Assembly (NCBI RefSeq): GCF_017315985.1
Contig: NZ_JAFLVR010000021.1
Location: forward strand, 93,007-157,006
Source of the DNA: Candidatus Enterococcus murrayae
GTDB lineage: Bacteria; Bacillota; Bacilli; Lactobacillales; Enterococcaceae
Length of the DNA: 64,000 nucleotides
Direction: 5' to 3'
Shown: positions 8,967 to 17,266 of the stretch, piece by piece
Layout of the letters: each line of letters begins with the position of its first letter
How positions within the stretch are numbered: position 1 is the stretch's first letter
Translations under genes and position numbers: made by a program
The notes under the pieces: model-generated
What the model was told of the DNA's origin: nothing
Database searches by the model: none
The model's input: only the letters and a program-made list of their open reading frames with translations

Positions 8967-9842
8967 TCACTTTCCTAACAGTTCTTTCATCATAAGCTGG
9001 TGACGTTTGATTTGATCGGACGTTTGTCCCGGAACGTCAGCCTTTGCTCCTTCGTATTCACTGATAAGGTATCCGTCCCAGTTGTTGGCAATTAGCATCT
9101 CAATGATTTCTTTGTATGGAATTACTACCTCATTGAAGTTCTCATCCATTCGCATGAATTTTGCATGACAGACCAACACATATTTTAACAACGGTATTAA
9201 TTCTTCTACCTTACTATGCTCACACGGAGGACCTACAAAATCATTCTCACCAAATCCAATCAATGAATTGTCGCCTGTTTGGAAAATACTAAAATCAATA
9301 TTCAGTCCAAAGAATTTCGTATTTTCTTTTTCAATAAACTCCACATAATCATGGATCATTTTAGAATCTAAAATAGTTGGGCTATGAATCTCCGGACACA
9401 TCCGAACATCGTATTTTTCTGCCAGGCCTAATGCTCCTTTGATGAATTCACGCCAATTTTTTACCGGAGTCAATGTGTCATCGATTACACCAAGCTTTGT
9501 TCTTAGCACTTTGAAGCCAAGCTTATTCGCTAAAATAAAATCTCTCTCCAGCATCTCAATACTTTCTTTTGTATCTAGTTCTCTGCCTTTGTATAGACGA
9601 GAATCTACCCAATGACCATATTCAGCCGGCTCAAGATTGTATTGAGCCAGCTTACCATGCCACTCTTCGATCCACTGATCGCTAACATTTGGGTATTTGG
9701 GAATGTGAGAATTGGCTAGAATTTCAACTCCTGTAGCACCTGTGTCTTGAATGTCCTGCAAAATATCATCAAAGTCCATAGAAATGCCGTAAACTTTATT
9801 GTAGCTATAGGCAGTGACCCCTCGTTTAATGTTATGTGTCAT
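8967..9842 (-). CDS. C-glycoside deglycosidase alpha subunit (sugar phosphate isomerase/epimerase fold)
   Basis: A 291-residue TIM-barrel protein of the xylose isomerase-like AP endonuclease family 2. The expected metal ligands are present: E151 (CPEIHSP), D183 (LNIDFS), H226 (VCHAKF) and E262 (ISEYEG). H153, next to E151, is a candidate catalytic base. In known C-glycoside deglycosidases this subunit forms a complex with the small DUF6379 subunit and cleaves the C-C bond of a 3-oxo-glucoside. The gene order here is oxidoreductase, alpha, beta, oxidoreductase. An ordinary epimerase is the alternative, but the DUF6379 neighbour argues against it. Confidence 0.75.
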   Translation of the reverse strand: MTHNIKRGVTAYSYNKVYGISMDFDDILQDIQDTGATGVEILANSHIPKYPNVSDQWIEEWHGKLAQYNLEPAEYGHWVDSRLYKGRELDTKESIEMLERDFILANKLGFKVLRTKLGVIDDTLTPVKNWREFIKGALGLAEKYDVRMCPEIHSPTILDSKMIHDYVEFIEKENTKFFGLNIDFSIFQTGDNSLIGFGENDFVGPPCEHSKVEELIPLLKYVLVCHAKFMRMDENFNEVVIPYKEIIEMLIANNWDGYLISEYEGAKADVPGQTSDQIKRHQLMMKELLGK

Positions 9843-9866
9843 CTTTTTTCCTCCTAAATATCCTGA

Positions 9867-10964
9867 TTAATCAAATTCAATGACTTTTCCTGTTTTAGCT
9901 GATTGATAGATTGCTTCCAGTATCTGGGTCACAACAATAGCTTGTTCAGGTTTGACAAGCGGATCTTCTCCTGTTTTGATTGCATCAATCCATTGTCTAG
10001 CTTCTACATCACGTTGTTCTTTCGATTCACCACTGAAACCAAATACACCGCCGGTTTCAGATGGCTGGGATTGCTCCAACTGATTATGGTCAGCCTTATT
10101 AAACACGACATACCCTTCGTCTAAGTAGGCTTTGCCAAACATTTCTGCTCCTGCTTCCGTTCCGCACAATGTAACCTGCGCCTCTTTTGGCTGAATCATG
10201 TTTAGGGCCCAAGCCGCTTCTAAAAAGATCGTCGCACCATTTTCCATTTTGATTAAGCCAAAAGCTGAATCTTCTGTTTCAAATGATTCTGGATTCCATG
10301 GACCAAACATATTGGCCATTGGATTGTCTTTCAGCTTCTGATAAGTAGAACCTAAAACCATTTTTGGCTTGTAATTATCCATAAACCATAATGTCAAATC
10401 TAGTGCATGGGTCCCGATATCAATCAATGGACCTCCGCCTTGTTTCTCTTTGTCAGGAAAAACGCCCCATGTCGGGACACCTTTTCTTCGAACAGCGTGA
10501 GCTTTGGCAAAATAAATCTCTCCTAGCTCACCTTTCTGACAGGCCTCATGTGTGACTAAGGAATCAGATCTGAAACGATTTTGGTAGCCAATCGTTAGCT
10601 TTTTCCCCGTTCGTTTCGCTGCTTCTAACATTTTTTGAGCTTCCTCATAATTGATCGCCATTGGTTTTTCACACAGCACATGCTTGCCCGCTTCCAAAGC
10701 GTCTACAGTAATGAACGAATGTGAAATATTTGGTGTTAGTACATGGACAATATCAATACTTTTCTCGTTTAACAGTTCCTTGTAGTCCGCTGTAACTAAG
10801 GCGTCCGCACTTCCATATTGTTGAGCAGCTTCTTTTGCCCGATCAATTTCGATATCACAAAAAGCCGACATTTCTACTTCATCTGCTAATTTTGCTAATG
10901 CCGGGAAATGCTTGCTGTGAGCAATTCCGCCGCATCCAATAATTCCAAATCTTAATTTTGTCAT
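9867..10964 (-). CDS. Gfo/Idh/MocA-family oxidoreductase, candidate C-glycoside 3-dehydrogenase
   Basis: A 365-residue protein with Rossmann motif GIIGCGGIAHS, the motif CEKPMAIN and a C-terminal substrate domain with GGGPLIDIGTHALDL, whose Asp and His are typical catalytic residues of the family. The start MTKLRFG at 10964 has GGAGAAG upstream; an in-frame ATG at 10979 overlaps that site. It is 24 bp upstream of the alpha-subunit gene. The likely role is oxidation of the glucosyl C3 hydroxyl so that the C-C bond can be cleaved (DgpA-like). The role is inferred from operon content. Confidence 0.82.
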   Translation of the reverse strand: MTKLRFGIIGCGGIAHSKHFPALAKLADEVEMSAFCDIEIDRAKEAAQQYGSADALVTADYKELLNEKSIDIVHVLTPNISHSFITVDALEAGKHVLCEKPMAINYEEAQKMLEAAKRTGKKLTIGYQNRFRSDSLVTHEACQKGELGEIYFAKAHAVRRKGVPTWGVFPDKEKQGGGPLIDIGTHALDLTLWFMDNYKPKMVLGSTYQKLKDNPMANMFGPWNPESFETEDSAFGLIKMENGATIFLEAAWALNMIQPKEAQVTLCGTEAGAEMFGKAYLDEGYVVFNKADHNQLEQSQPSETGGVFGFSGESKEQRDVEARQWIDAIKTGEDPLVKPEQAIVVTQILEAIYQSAKTGKVIEFD

Positions 10965-11104
10965 TTTTTTCTTCTCCATAAATACATAGTTCCTAGTTTA
11001 TTCATCATCCTAACGCTCCAATAATCTTCAAACATGACCAATCAAATCGAAATGTCCGTTAAAATACTATCTGAGCGGCAGCAAATCCTTTTAATGGTCA
11101 TCCA

Positions 11105-12508
11105 CTATTCGCCTAAAGTTTGTTCAACACGTCGTTCATCCAGCTGCTTTCTGATAGTATCTGCATCCGAATCTGACATTTTCCAAAAGAAGCATAGTCC
11201 AGCAGCTGCAAAGAATAAGAATGCCGGCAATAAATTTGTAACCAGATTGATTCCCTGAAGCGCTTCTGGTGTTTGCTGCGCATTGGCTTGATAGCCGAAA
11301 TAGCCCATAATGATCAAGCCAACTGATGCGCCGATAGCATTTCCTAATTTCGTTGCCAATCCATATGTTGCATAGGCAGTCCCATCCGTCCGAATACCTG
11401 TTTTTAGTTCCTGATAATCCACCGCATCCGCAATCATTGAAAGTGTAATTGGCGCTCCCATGTTGAATAATCCAAATAGGATATGGCCAAAAACAATCAA
11501 TGGAAGATTATCGAAATCCGCAAAATAGATAATCAACAATGCGATTCCTTGAACAACTAAGGGAATTGCCAACATCTTTATTTTTCCAAAACGTCGAACC
11601 AAAGGTACTACCAGCATTGAACCGATGACTCCCCCAATAGAAGGTATCGTCATCAACAATGCAATCAGAGTGAAAGCTCCCAAACAATAAATGACATAGT
11701 AGCTGGTTAGTGCGATTCTCCCCATAAAACCTGACATCTGTAAAACCATAATTCCAAATAAGAGCATTAAATACTTATTTCCAACAATATTTTTAAACGT
11801 TTCTTTGATAGGGACCTTTCGTTTATCATCAGCTACCTTAATGATTTCTCTACTTGAAGCAAAAACAGCAAAGAACATCGGAACCGAGATAATGGCATAA
11901 ATCACCGCTGTCGCAAAATAGCCTCGTCCAGTCGCTACTTCAGATCCCTCCGAAAATCTCAACATAATGAAAGAAGAGCAGAAGTTCACGATGATCATGC
12001 CCACATTCATTCCTGCCGAACGCCAAGCATTTAGTTCATTTCTCTCATTCGCGTCCTCGGTCATCACACCCGGCAAAGCACCGTACGGAATATTTACTAG
12101 CGTATAGAGCATTCCTGCGACTACATAAGTGACAGCAGCCCAAGCAACACCGGCAGTCCCGTTTCCAAAGGGAGCTGTGAAGGTCAGTACTGTAGCTGCA
12201 GCAAGAAACGGCGTCCCAAACAAAATGTACGGTCTAAACCTCCCCCATTTACTCTTAGTTCTTTCTGCAACACTCCCCATCATAGGATCATTAATACCAT
12301 CCCACAATCGAGCACATAACATAATAACCGACACAACCCCTGGAGCTAGCCCAACAACGTCTGTATAAAATACCGTCAAGTATGTACCAGTAAACGTCCA
12401 AACGAACTGGCTGGCCAAATCTCCCATCCCATAAAGCATCATGCGTCCTCTAGAAATCTTTTTCTTTTGAACAGTTGTAGGTTCAATATCCATTTCTCTT
12501 TCAGCCAT
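11105..12508 (-). CDS. GPH-family glycoside:cation symporter (MFS superfamily)
   Basis: A 467-residue protein with about twelve membrane segments. The N-terminal LYGMGDLASQF and LWDGINDPMMGSVAERTKSKWGRFRPY are hallmark sequences of the glycoside-pentoside-hexuronide symporters. GGAGG precedes the start. It is the first gene of the operon and would import the glycoside that the downstream enzymes process. A perfect cre-like palindrome lies 24-38 bp upstream of the start codon. Confidence 0.9.
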   Translation of the reverse strand: MAEREMDIEPTTVQKKKISRGRMMLYGMGDLASQFVWTFTGTYLTVFYTDVVGLAPGVVSVIMLCARLWDGINDPMMGSVAERTKSKWGRFRPYILFGTPFLAAATVLTFTAPFGNGTAGVAWAAVTYVVAGMLYTLVNIPYGALPGVMTEDANERNELNAWRSAGMNVGMIIVNFCSSFIMLRFSEGSEVATGRGYFATAVIYAIISVPMFFAVFASSREIIKVADDKRKVPIKETFKNIVGNKYLMLLFGIMVLQMSGFMGRIALTSYYVIYCLGAFTLIALLMTIPSIGGVIGSMLVVPLVRRFGKIKMLAIPLVVQGIALLIIYFADFDNLPLIVFGHILFGLFNMGAPITLSMIADAVDYQELKTGIRTDGTAYATYGLATKLGNAIGASVGLIIMGYFGYQANAQQTPEALQGINLVTNLLPAFLFFAAAGLCFFWKMSDSDADTIRKQLDERRVEQTLGE

Positions 12509-12531
12509 TGTAATCCTCCATTTTCATGTAG

Positions 12532-12547
12532 TTGTAATCGATTACAA
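12532..12547. promoter_or_regulatory. 16-bp perfect palindrome, cre/LacI-type operator
   Basis: TTGTAATCGATTACAA is a perfect palindrome; its inner 14 bp match the cre consensus TGWNANCGNTNWCA at every position. It lies just upstream of the symporter gene, so CcpA would repress the deglycosylation operon on good sugars. A LacI-type operator is the alternative reading. Confidence 0.7.
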
Positions 12548-12689
12548 TTACATATTAATCACTTTCGAAGCTTTCTTCTTAATACGAAAAAGAAAAAAGC
12601 ATAGTACTCATATGACTGTTTCCATTGGGTTGTTTATTTTGAACACATTCAAATCACTTCTTTTTGACCTTTCAAATGTACAATATGCG

Positions 12690-12726
12690 TAAAAAAAGAC
12701 ACAACTGCATTCAACAGTTATGTCTG
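12690..12726 (-). terminator. Terminator of the AraC-type regulator gene
   Basis: On the minus strand, AGACATAACTG and CAGTTGTGTCT form a stem with one mismatch, followed by TTTTTTT. It overlaps the end of the regulator gene and separates it from the operon downstream. Confidence 0.75.
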
Positions 12727-15153
12727 GTTTCGACGAAAATCAACCAATAAGGCCTCATGTGATTCTAGTTCAACAGAAAAGCTCAGTATGCGATTTTGAG
12801 CTTCGACAATGCTCTTAGTAAGATCAGGCCTTGATCTATGCCAAAGAAAATCGATCTCTTCTTTAGAAAGCTCCTTATTTTCCCCTAGCTCAACGATCCT
12901 CTCCAGCAAGCTGCCATGATCTCTCCCCATCTTAAAGGATAGAATCGTATAGTATCCAGGTTCGACATTTTCAATTTTTAAATCCCATCTCTTTTTTTTC
13001 TTACTTTTGAAAATCGAGTAAATATTTTTTTCATGGAAGTCTCCCTCGCTATTGTAATAATAGGTCGCATTTAGGTGATTATAGAAATAGAATAAACCAG
13101 AAAAATGATGGTCATTTTTTTTAGTAAAACACACCTCTTTATCCTTATAGATCACCTCTGAAAATAAACGGTCTAGAAAATCAAACGCGTAATAAGCAGA
13201 TTTTGGAATCCCTGTTTTTGTAAGTATGCCTGCTCCTCCAAAAATTTCCTGTTCATTCGTATCATATGAAGTAACCGATATATCTGACAATAGCCAATAG
13301 CCCATCATATATACTTCTTTCTTTACATCAAGAATATTTTTTATAATGTAGGTCATTTTAAACGCCGTATCATTTATGATGTGCCGATTCAAAATTGTGA
13401 CATTGAATTCTGTAATAAGCAAAGGAAGATCGCTCTTAAATTTGTACAGTATCTTTTTGAACTCTTTTACACTGTTGATCATATATTCCGTATCTGGGGA
13501 AATGGGGTTGGATCTTTTTCCTGTATAAAGTGAATGAGTAATCTCGTCCATATGAAATAAGGAAAGGCTAAAATAATCCGGATAGGTGCCCATTTTTTGC
13601 CAGCTTAACAGAAAATTTTCTATATCTTCCTTTTCGAGATCTAAACTTAACCCGCATCCGCCAATCATTATTTTGGAATTGACCGCTTTAATCTCATTGT
13701 AGACCTTCTTGAAAAACCACAAGTACCCCTCAGTATTTGAAATATCGATCACTTTATTTTCGGATCTGATTTTCATCAAATCAGATAAACTATTCGTTTT
13801 TACCACGATTTCGCTCGGCTTCCATATTTCTACTATCCATTTGTCTAATGCGGTTTCTCCATACTTGTTCTTACAATGCTCAAAGAAAACCGTGCATCTT
13901 TCAAGGATATCTTCAATCGTATTCGAATAGAGAGTATACGGTGTATGGATAATCGGCTCACCATGCGTCTTATAAATTGTCTTTCCTTTAAATCCTAGTT
14001 CAATAAAGGGAATCATCCCCGCATCAATGATCGAAGACAAGATCATATCTACTTTAGTGAAATCATACCTGCCTTCTATTTTTGGAAAAACACTGTTACT
14101 TAATAAGCCCCATAATCTTCCGTAATCAAAAAAATTACTATCAGATACCTTTTCTAGCTGTTGGTAATACCCAGACATGAGGATATCCTCAGCATAACCG
14201 AGATTAATCAACGACTTATCCAAATCATTTTTTTCTGATAGTCCATTATTCAATAAAAGATTTTCTTCAATTAAGTGCTTCTTTTCTTTCCCAAAATAAG
14301 CTTTTAAATAGGTTAGGTCTTCTTCCTGCAGATTTTTTTTGGAAGCCAATTTTACATTTGCTTTAACTTCACTTCTATACTCACTAGGTGTGAGTCCTTG
14401 ATATTTTTTAAACAGCCGATTGAATGAGTTGATATTGTTAAATCCAGCAGCAAAAGCAATATCTGTAATAGACTTTTCTGTTTCTAATAAATCAATCCTC
14501 ACTTTTTCTAATCTTTTTTCAATTAGATACTCTGTCATTGATTTTCCAAACTGTTTTGTAAAGCTTCTGGAAAGGTAATGTTGAGAAACGTACATTTTGT
14601 CGGCTATTTCAGAAATACGGATGTCTTGATCAAAATTATTATCCAGAAAACTCTTCAATTCTATTACTTTCTTTGCCATTGTTTTTGCAGTAGTTAATTT
14701 ACTACGATGAATATAATTATCTTCGAGTAGTTCAAGTAAAGAGAAATATTGCTTCAATACACTCGACACCTTGCTCTTTTCTTTAAATATGTATGATTCG
14801 ATCAACCCATTGATTTCCGATTTTATTTCAGTATCTACTAAAGAACCTTCTGACACTGAGTTTCCAGAAAATATCAGATCATAATTATTATCTTCAATCT
14901 CATCAACTACAGAATAGTTAAACGAGAGTTCAAATACTTTTGAGGAAGCATTGATTGATAAATCATGAGGAATAGACCGGGATAGCAACATAAAATCATC
15001 CTTTTTCAAGGAGACTGTATGGGTGTCATATGCTATTTCGACTTCACCGACAAGAACATAAATAATGTGAACATTGCTATCGTAATAATGCACCTTTTCA
15101 TTTTTTTGGACTAATCTAATTTGCATCATATTCCAAGGATCCGTATATTTCAT
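12718..15153 (-). CDS. AraC-family regulator fused to a degenerate GH39-like domain
   Basis: An 811-residue protein. It has an N-terminal cupin-like sensor (about 10-100), an AraC double helix-turn-helix (165-262, with DITDIAFAAGFNNINSF-type second helix and GLTPSEYR end), and a C-terminal GH39 xylosidase-like barrel (about 315-720). In active GH39 enzymes the acid/base Glu lies in WNEP; here the segment reads WKPS (444-447), so it is lost, while the nucleophile-like Glu in LLITEFN (E582) remains. The barrel is therefore probably a sugar sensor rather than an enzyme. AAAGGAG precedes the start. It is a good candidate activator of the symporter-deglycosidase operon downstream. Confidence 0.85.
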   Translation of the reverse strand: MKYTDPWNMMQIRLVQKNEKVHYYDSNVHIIYVLVGEVEIAYDTHTVSLKKDDFMLLSRSIPHDLSINASSKVFELSFNYSVVDEIEDNNYDLIFSGNSVSEGSLVDTEIKSEINGLIESYIFKEKSKVSSVLKQYFSLLELLEDNYIHRSKLTTAKTMAKKVIELKSFLDNNFDQDIRISEIADKMYVSQHYLSRSFTKQFGKSMTEYLIEKRLEKVRIDLLETEKSITDIAFAAGFNNINSFNRLFKKYQGLTPSEYRSEVKANVKLASKKNLQEEDLTYLKAYFGKEKKHLIEENLLLNNGLSEKNDLDKSLINLGYAEDILMSGYYQQLEKVSDSNFFDYGRLWGLLSNSVFPKIEGRYDFTKVDMILSSIIDAGMIPFIELGFKGKTIYKTHGEPIIHTPYTLYSNTIEDILERCTVFFEHCKNKYGETALDKWIVEIWKPSEIVVKTNSLSDLMKIRSENKVIDISNTEGYLWFFKKVYNEIKAVNSKIMIGGCGLSLDLEKEDIENFLLSWQKMGTYPDYFSLSLFHMDEITHSLYTGKRSNPISPDTEYMINSVKEFKKILYKFKSDLPLLITEFNVTILNRHIINDTAFKMTYIIKNILDVKKEVYMMGYWLLSDISVTSYDTNEQEIFGGAGILTKTGIPKSAYYAFDFLDRLFSEVIYKDKEVCFTKKNDHHFSGLFYFYNHLNATYYYNSEGDFHEKNIYSIFKSKKKKRWDLKIENVEPGYYTILSFKMGRDHGSLLERIVELGENKELSKEEIDFLWHRSRPDLTKSIVEAQNRILSFSVELESHEALLVDFRRNQT

Positions 15154-15318
15154 CTGTTCAATCTCCTTTATCCGCGATACGTCAATACTTTACCCATGAA
15201 TCGTTAAAACCCTTTCAAACAAAAGTATAGCATATTTATTTGGACAGATTTTTCTCGTTTTTATCGTTATGAATCGAAAAAAGAAGAAATGGAAACATGG
15301 AAAAATCAATCGATCCAC

Positions 15319-15438
15319 AGGTCTTTTCGAAAAATACTTTATAAAATTAAAGTAAACGATCAGATTTCTTTAAATCATTAAAGAAATTTGTTCGTTCGCT
15401 TTTTTATTTGTGTTATATACTATTTTGACGTTTCTTTC
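15319..15438. repeat. Copy 1 of a ~120-bp direct repeat with internal hairpin
   Basis: This segment is about 85-90% identical by eye to 16180-16300. Both hold an inverted repeat around CAGATTTCTTTAA/TTAAAGAAAT(C/T)TG and end in GTTCGTTCGCTTTTTTA, a terminator-like form on the plus strand. Copy 1 lies upstream of the MazE-like gene. A TATACT -10-like box follows the hairpin. The rest of the 15154-15533 gap has no gene. Confidence 0.8.
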
Positions 15439-15533
15439 GACAAGGCGATTTTTTTAAGCGGGTTCCACATTCTCACTCAACAATTTGTACCAACGATGTA
15501 TACTTTAGATAAAGAGGGAAAGGAGTTATTCCT

Positions 15534-15770
15534 ATGGATAGTAAAAAAAGAAAACTTCGCTTGGTTGGAAATTCCGTTATGATCTCCGTATCAAAAGATT
15601 TTTTGGCTAAGAATAATCTAACTATTGGAGAGACCGTATTCCTTGATGAGGATAAATTGAAAGAAGCGATCACTAAAATAAATACCCATGATGATTCGAA
15701 AATCGATTTTCTAATGAATCAGTCTATACAAGAACACCATGAGACCTATAAGGATTTAGTTGATTTATGA
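15534..15770 (+). CDS. AbrB/MazE-family antitoxin-like protein without a toxin partner
   Basis: A 78-residue protein with the swapped-hairpin DNA-binding motif RKLRLVGNSVMISVSKDFLAKNNLTIGETV at about 5-34, as in MazE/AbrB-type antitoxins, followed by an acidic tail. AAAGGAG precedes the start. No toxin ORF follows: the next ORF is on the opposite strand and unrelated to MazF. The gene may be an orphan antitoxin or a small transition-state type regulator. Confidence 0.75.
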   Translation: MDSKKRKLRLVGNSVMISVSKDFLAKNNLTIGETVFLDEDKLKEAITKINTHDDSKIDFLMNQSIQEHHETYKDLVDL

Positions 15771-15887
15771 GTTATGAATGCCTTAACTGTTTTGTACTAA
15801 TCAAAATAAAACGATCCTCCTAGCCAGGACCTGATTCATTCTCTGTCTTGGGCAGAAAGATCGATTCATTGTTGTTGAGTCTTTGAT

Positions 15888-16082
15888 TTAAAACTTATTT
15901 TTTGGCGGTAAAACCATTTCTGCCATTTGAAGCCTCTCCACTTGAGAGTCAAACTCCTCTTTCAAGAATTTTTCTCGTGTGTCATCGTCCTTTGGATCGA
16001 CAGTGATTGTGCAAACTTCTGTGTCGACATATAACTTCCCGTTTTCTAAATAAATTTTACCAAAGCTATTTTTAAAATACAT
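15888..16082 (-). CDS. Hypothetical small protein
   Basis: A 64-residue acidic protein (MYFKNSFGKIYLENGK...) with a beta-strand-rich start and a helical, charged second half; no membrane segment or known family recognised. AGAGGGGG precedes the ATG. It faces the MazE-like gene, and the two genes lie between the two copies of the 120-bp repeat. It is not recognisable as a MazF- or RelE-type toxin. Confidence 0.5.
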   Translation of the reverse strand: MYFKNSFGKIYLENGKLYVDTEVCTITVDPKDDDTREKFLKEEFDSQVERLQMAEMVLPPKNKF

Positions 16083-16179
16083 ATTTTATTCCCCCTCTGT
16101 TTAAAAATAAGATACGCAATTTTATCTTCATATATTTTCTCATTACCATCGTTCCGAATGGGAAGCATAACCAATTCAA

Positions 16180-16300
16180 AGGTCTTTCCAAAAAATACTT
16201 TACAAAATTAAAGTAAACGAACAGATTTCTTTAAATTATTAAAGAAATCTGTTCGTTCGCTTTTTTATTTTTTCTTTATACTATTTTTGACGCTTCTTTG
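16180..16300. repeat. Copy 2 of the ~120-bp direct repeat with internal hairpin
   Basis: Second copy of the segment at 15319-15438, same orientation. Its arms AACGAACAGATTTCTTTAA and TTAAAGAAATCTGTTCGTT are perfect here, while copy 1 has mismatches. The two copies frame a 740-bp cassette with two small genes. Confidence 0.8.
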
Positions 16301-16321
16301 AATATTGATAATGTAGCGAAA

Positions 16322-16372
16322 AGAGGCTGTAGAGATTGTCAAAAATCCCCACAGCCCTCACTTTTTTTAAGA
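16322..16372. terminator. Probable terminator after the CPBP gene
   Basis: GAGGCTGT and ACAGCCCTC form an imperfect stem, followed by TTTTTTT on the plus strand and by CTTTTC on the minus strand. It is just downstream of the CPBP protease stop codon at 16379. Confidence 0.5.
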
Positions 16373-16378
16373 CTGAAT

Positions 16379-17182
16379 CTATCTATTTTCAAACGCCCGA
16401 CTCTCTTCCAGCGAATCAAGTGGTTTCTTTGCATAGAAGTAGCAAACAATCAAAATAATCGCGATCGTTAGTATTCCTGTCTCGCCTACTAAGTACGGTT
16501 TGTTTTGACCACCGATGGATTGGTCTAATAGAATTTGAATGACGAAATTGTGTGCAAAATGGAACACTGCAGCGGGCCATACGCTTTTTGATTTGAGGCT
16601 TAAATAAGACATTGGATAGGACATGGCGATACATTGGATTACATAGATCGGAACCTGATACCAAACGGGAATGCTGGAGACATAGCCAGTGACTATCAGC
16701 GGCAGATGCCAGATAGCCCAGATACAACCTGTGAGAAATGCCCCCTTGCGATAGCCAAAAAGCTCAAACATTTCACGATTTAAGAAGCCGCGCCAACCGA
16801 TTTCTTCTCCTAAAGCGGTAATAAAAAAGATGGCTATATACAAGAGTAGGATTAACGGCTGACTTAAAAGGGTTCGGAGTGTATTGCCTGTAATAACACC
16901 ATTTCCTCGCATAATTAGATAGATTCCATAGGACGAAAGACTATATAAAAGTGGAATCTCTATGCCTGATAACACGTATTTCAATTTCCCTTTTTTTAGA
17001 TTGAACATTTTCTCATCACGATGATAAAGCCGCTTGACGATGATCGCAGCAATTCCTGGACACCACATCAATAGATATGACATATTCATTATTTGATAGT
17101 TGATAATCAGTACATAGAAGATTGTGCTCAATGCAAAGCAGAGAATCAGAAAAGTGATCACTGCCTTTTTAGTATTTCTCAT
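16379..17182 (-). CDS. CPBP-family intramembrane glutamic protease (CAAX protease/bacteriocin-processing type)
   Basis: A 267-residue membrane protein with about seven hydrophobic segments. Motif 1 is GEEIGWRGFL with E126, E127 and R131, motif 2 includes H159 in WAIWHLP, and motif 3 is FHFAHN with H208 and H211; all catalytic positions are intact. Family members cleave within the membrane, and many are linked to bacteriocin maturation or self-immunity. It is the third gene after an ABC ATPase and permease on the same strand, which supports a bacteriocin or antimicrobial-peptide immunity role (inference). Confidence 0.87.
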   Translation of the reverse strand: MRNTKKAVITFLILCFALSTIFYVLIINYQIMNMSYLLMWCPGIAAIIVKRLYHRDEKMFNLKKGKLKYVLSGIEIPLLYSLSSYGIYLIMRGNGVITGNTLRTLLSQPLILLLYIAIFFITALGEEIGWRGFLNREMFELFGYRKGAFLTGCIWAIWHLPLIVTGYVSSIPVWYQVPIYVIQCIAMSYPMSYLSLKSKSVWPAAVFHFAHNFVIQILLDQSIGGQNKPYLVGETGILTIAIILIVCYFYAKKPLDSLEESRAFENR

Positions 17183-17266
17183 AAACGTTTCCTTTCGATA
17201 GTTTTCATTTTTATTTTGTTGAAAAGCGCATAGTGTTTCACTCTTCAGGTGGTCGTTTCACTTTTG

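Noticed and set aside
15534..16082. MazE-like gene plus 64-residue ORF as a toxin-antitoxin pair
   Set aside because: The genes face each other and the second ORF has no resemblance to MazF, RelE or other toxins I know; an operon arrangement would be expected.
16416..16727. 103-codon ORF on the minus strand within the CPBP gene
   Set aside because: Another frame of the same strand; the CPBP frame has all catalytic motifs, so this is a shadow.
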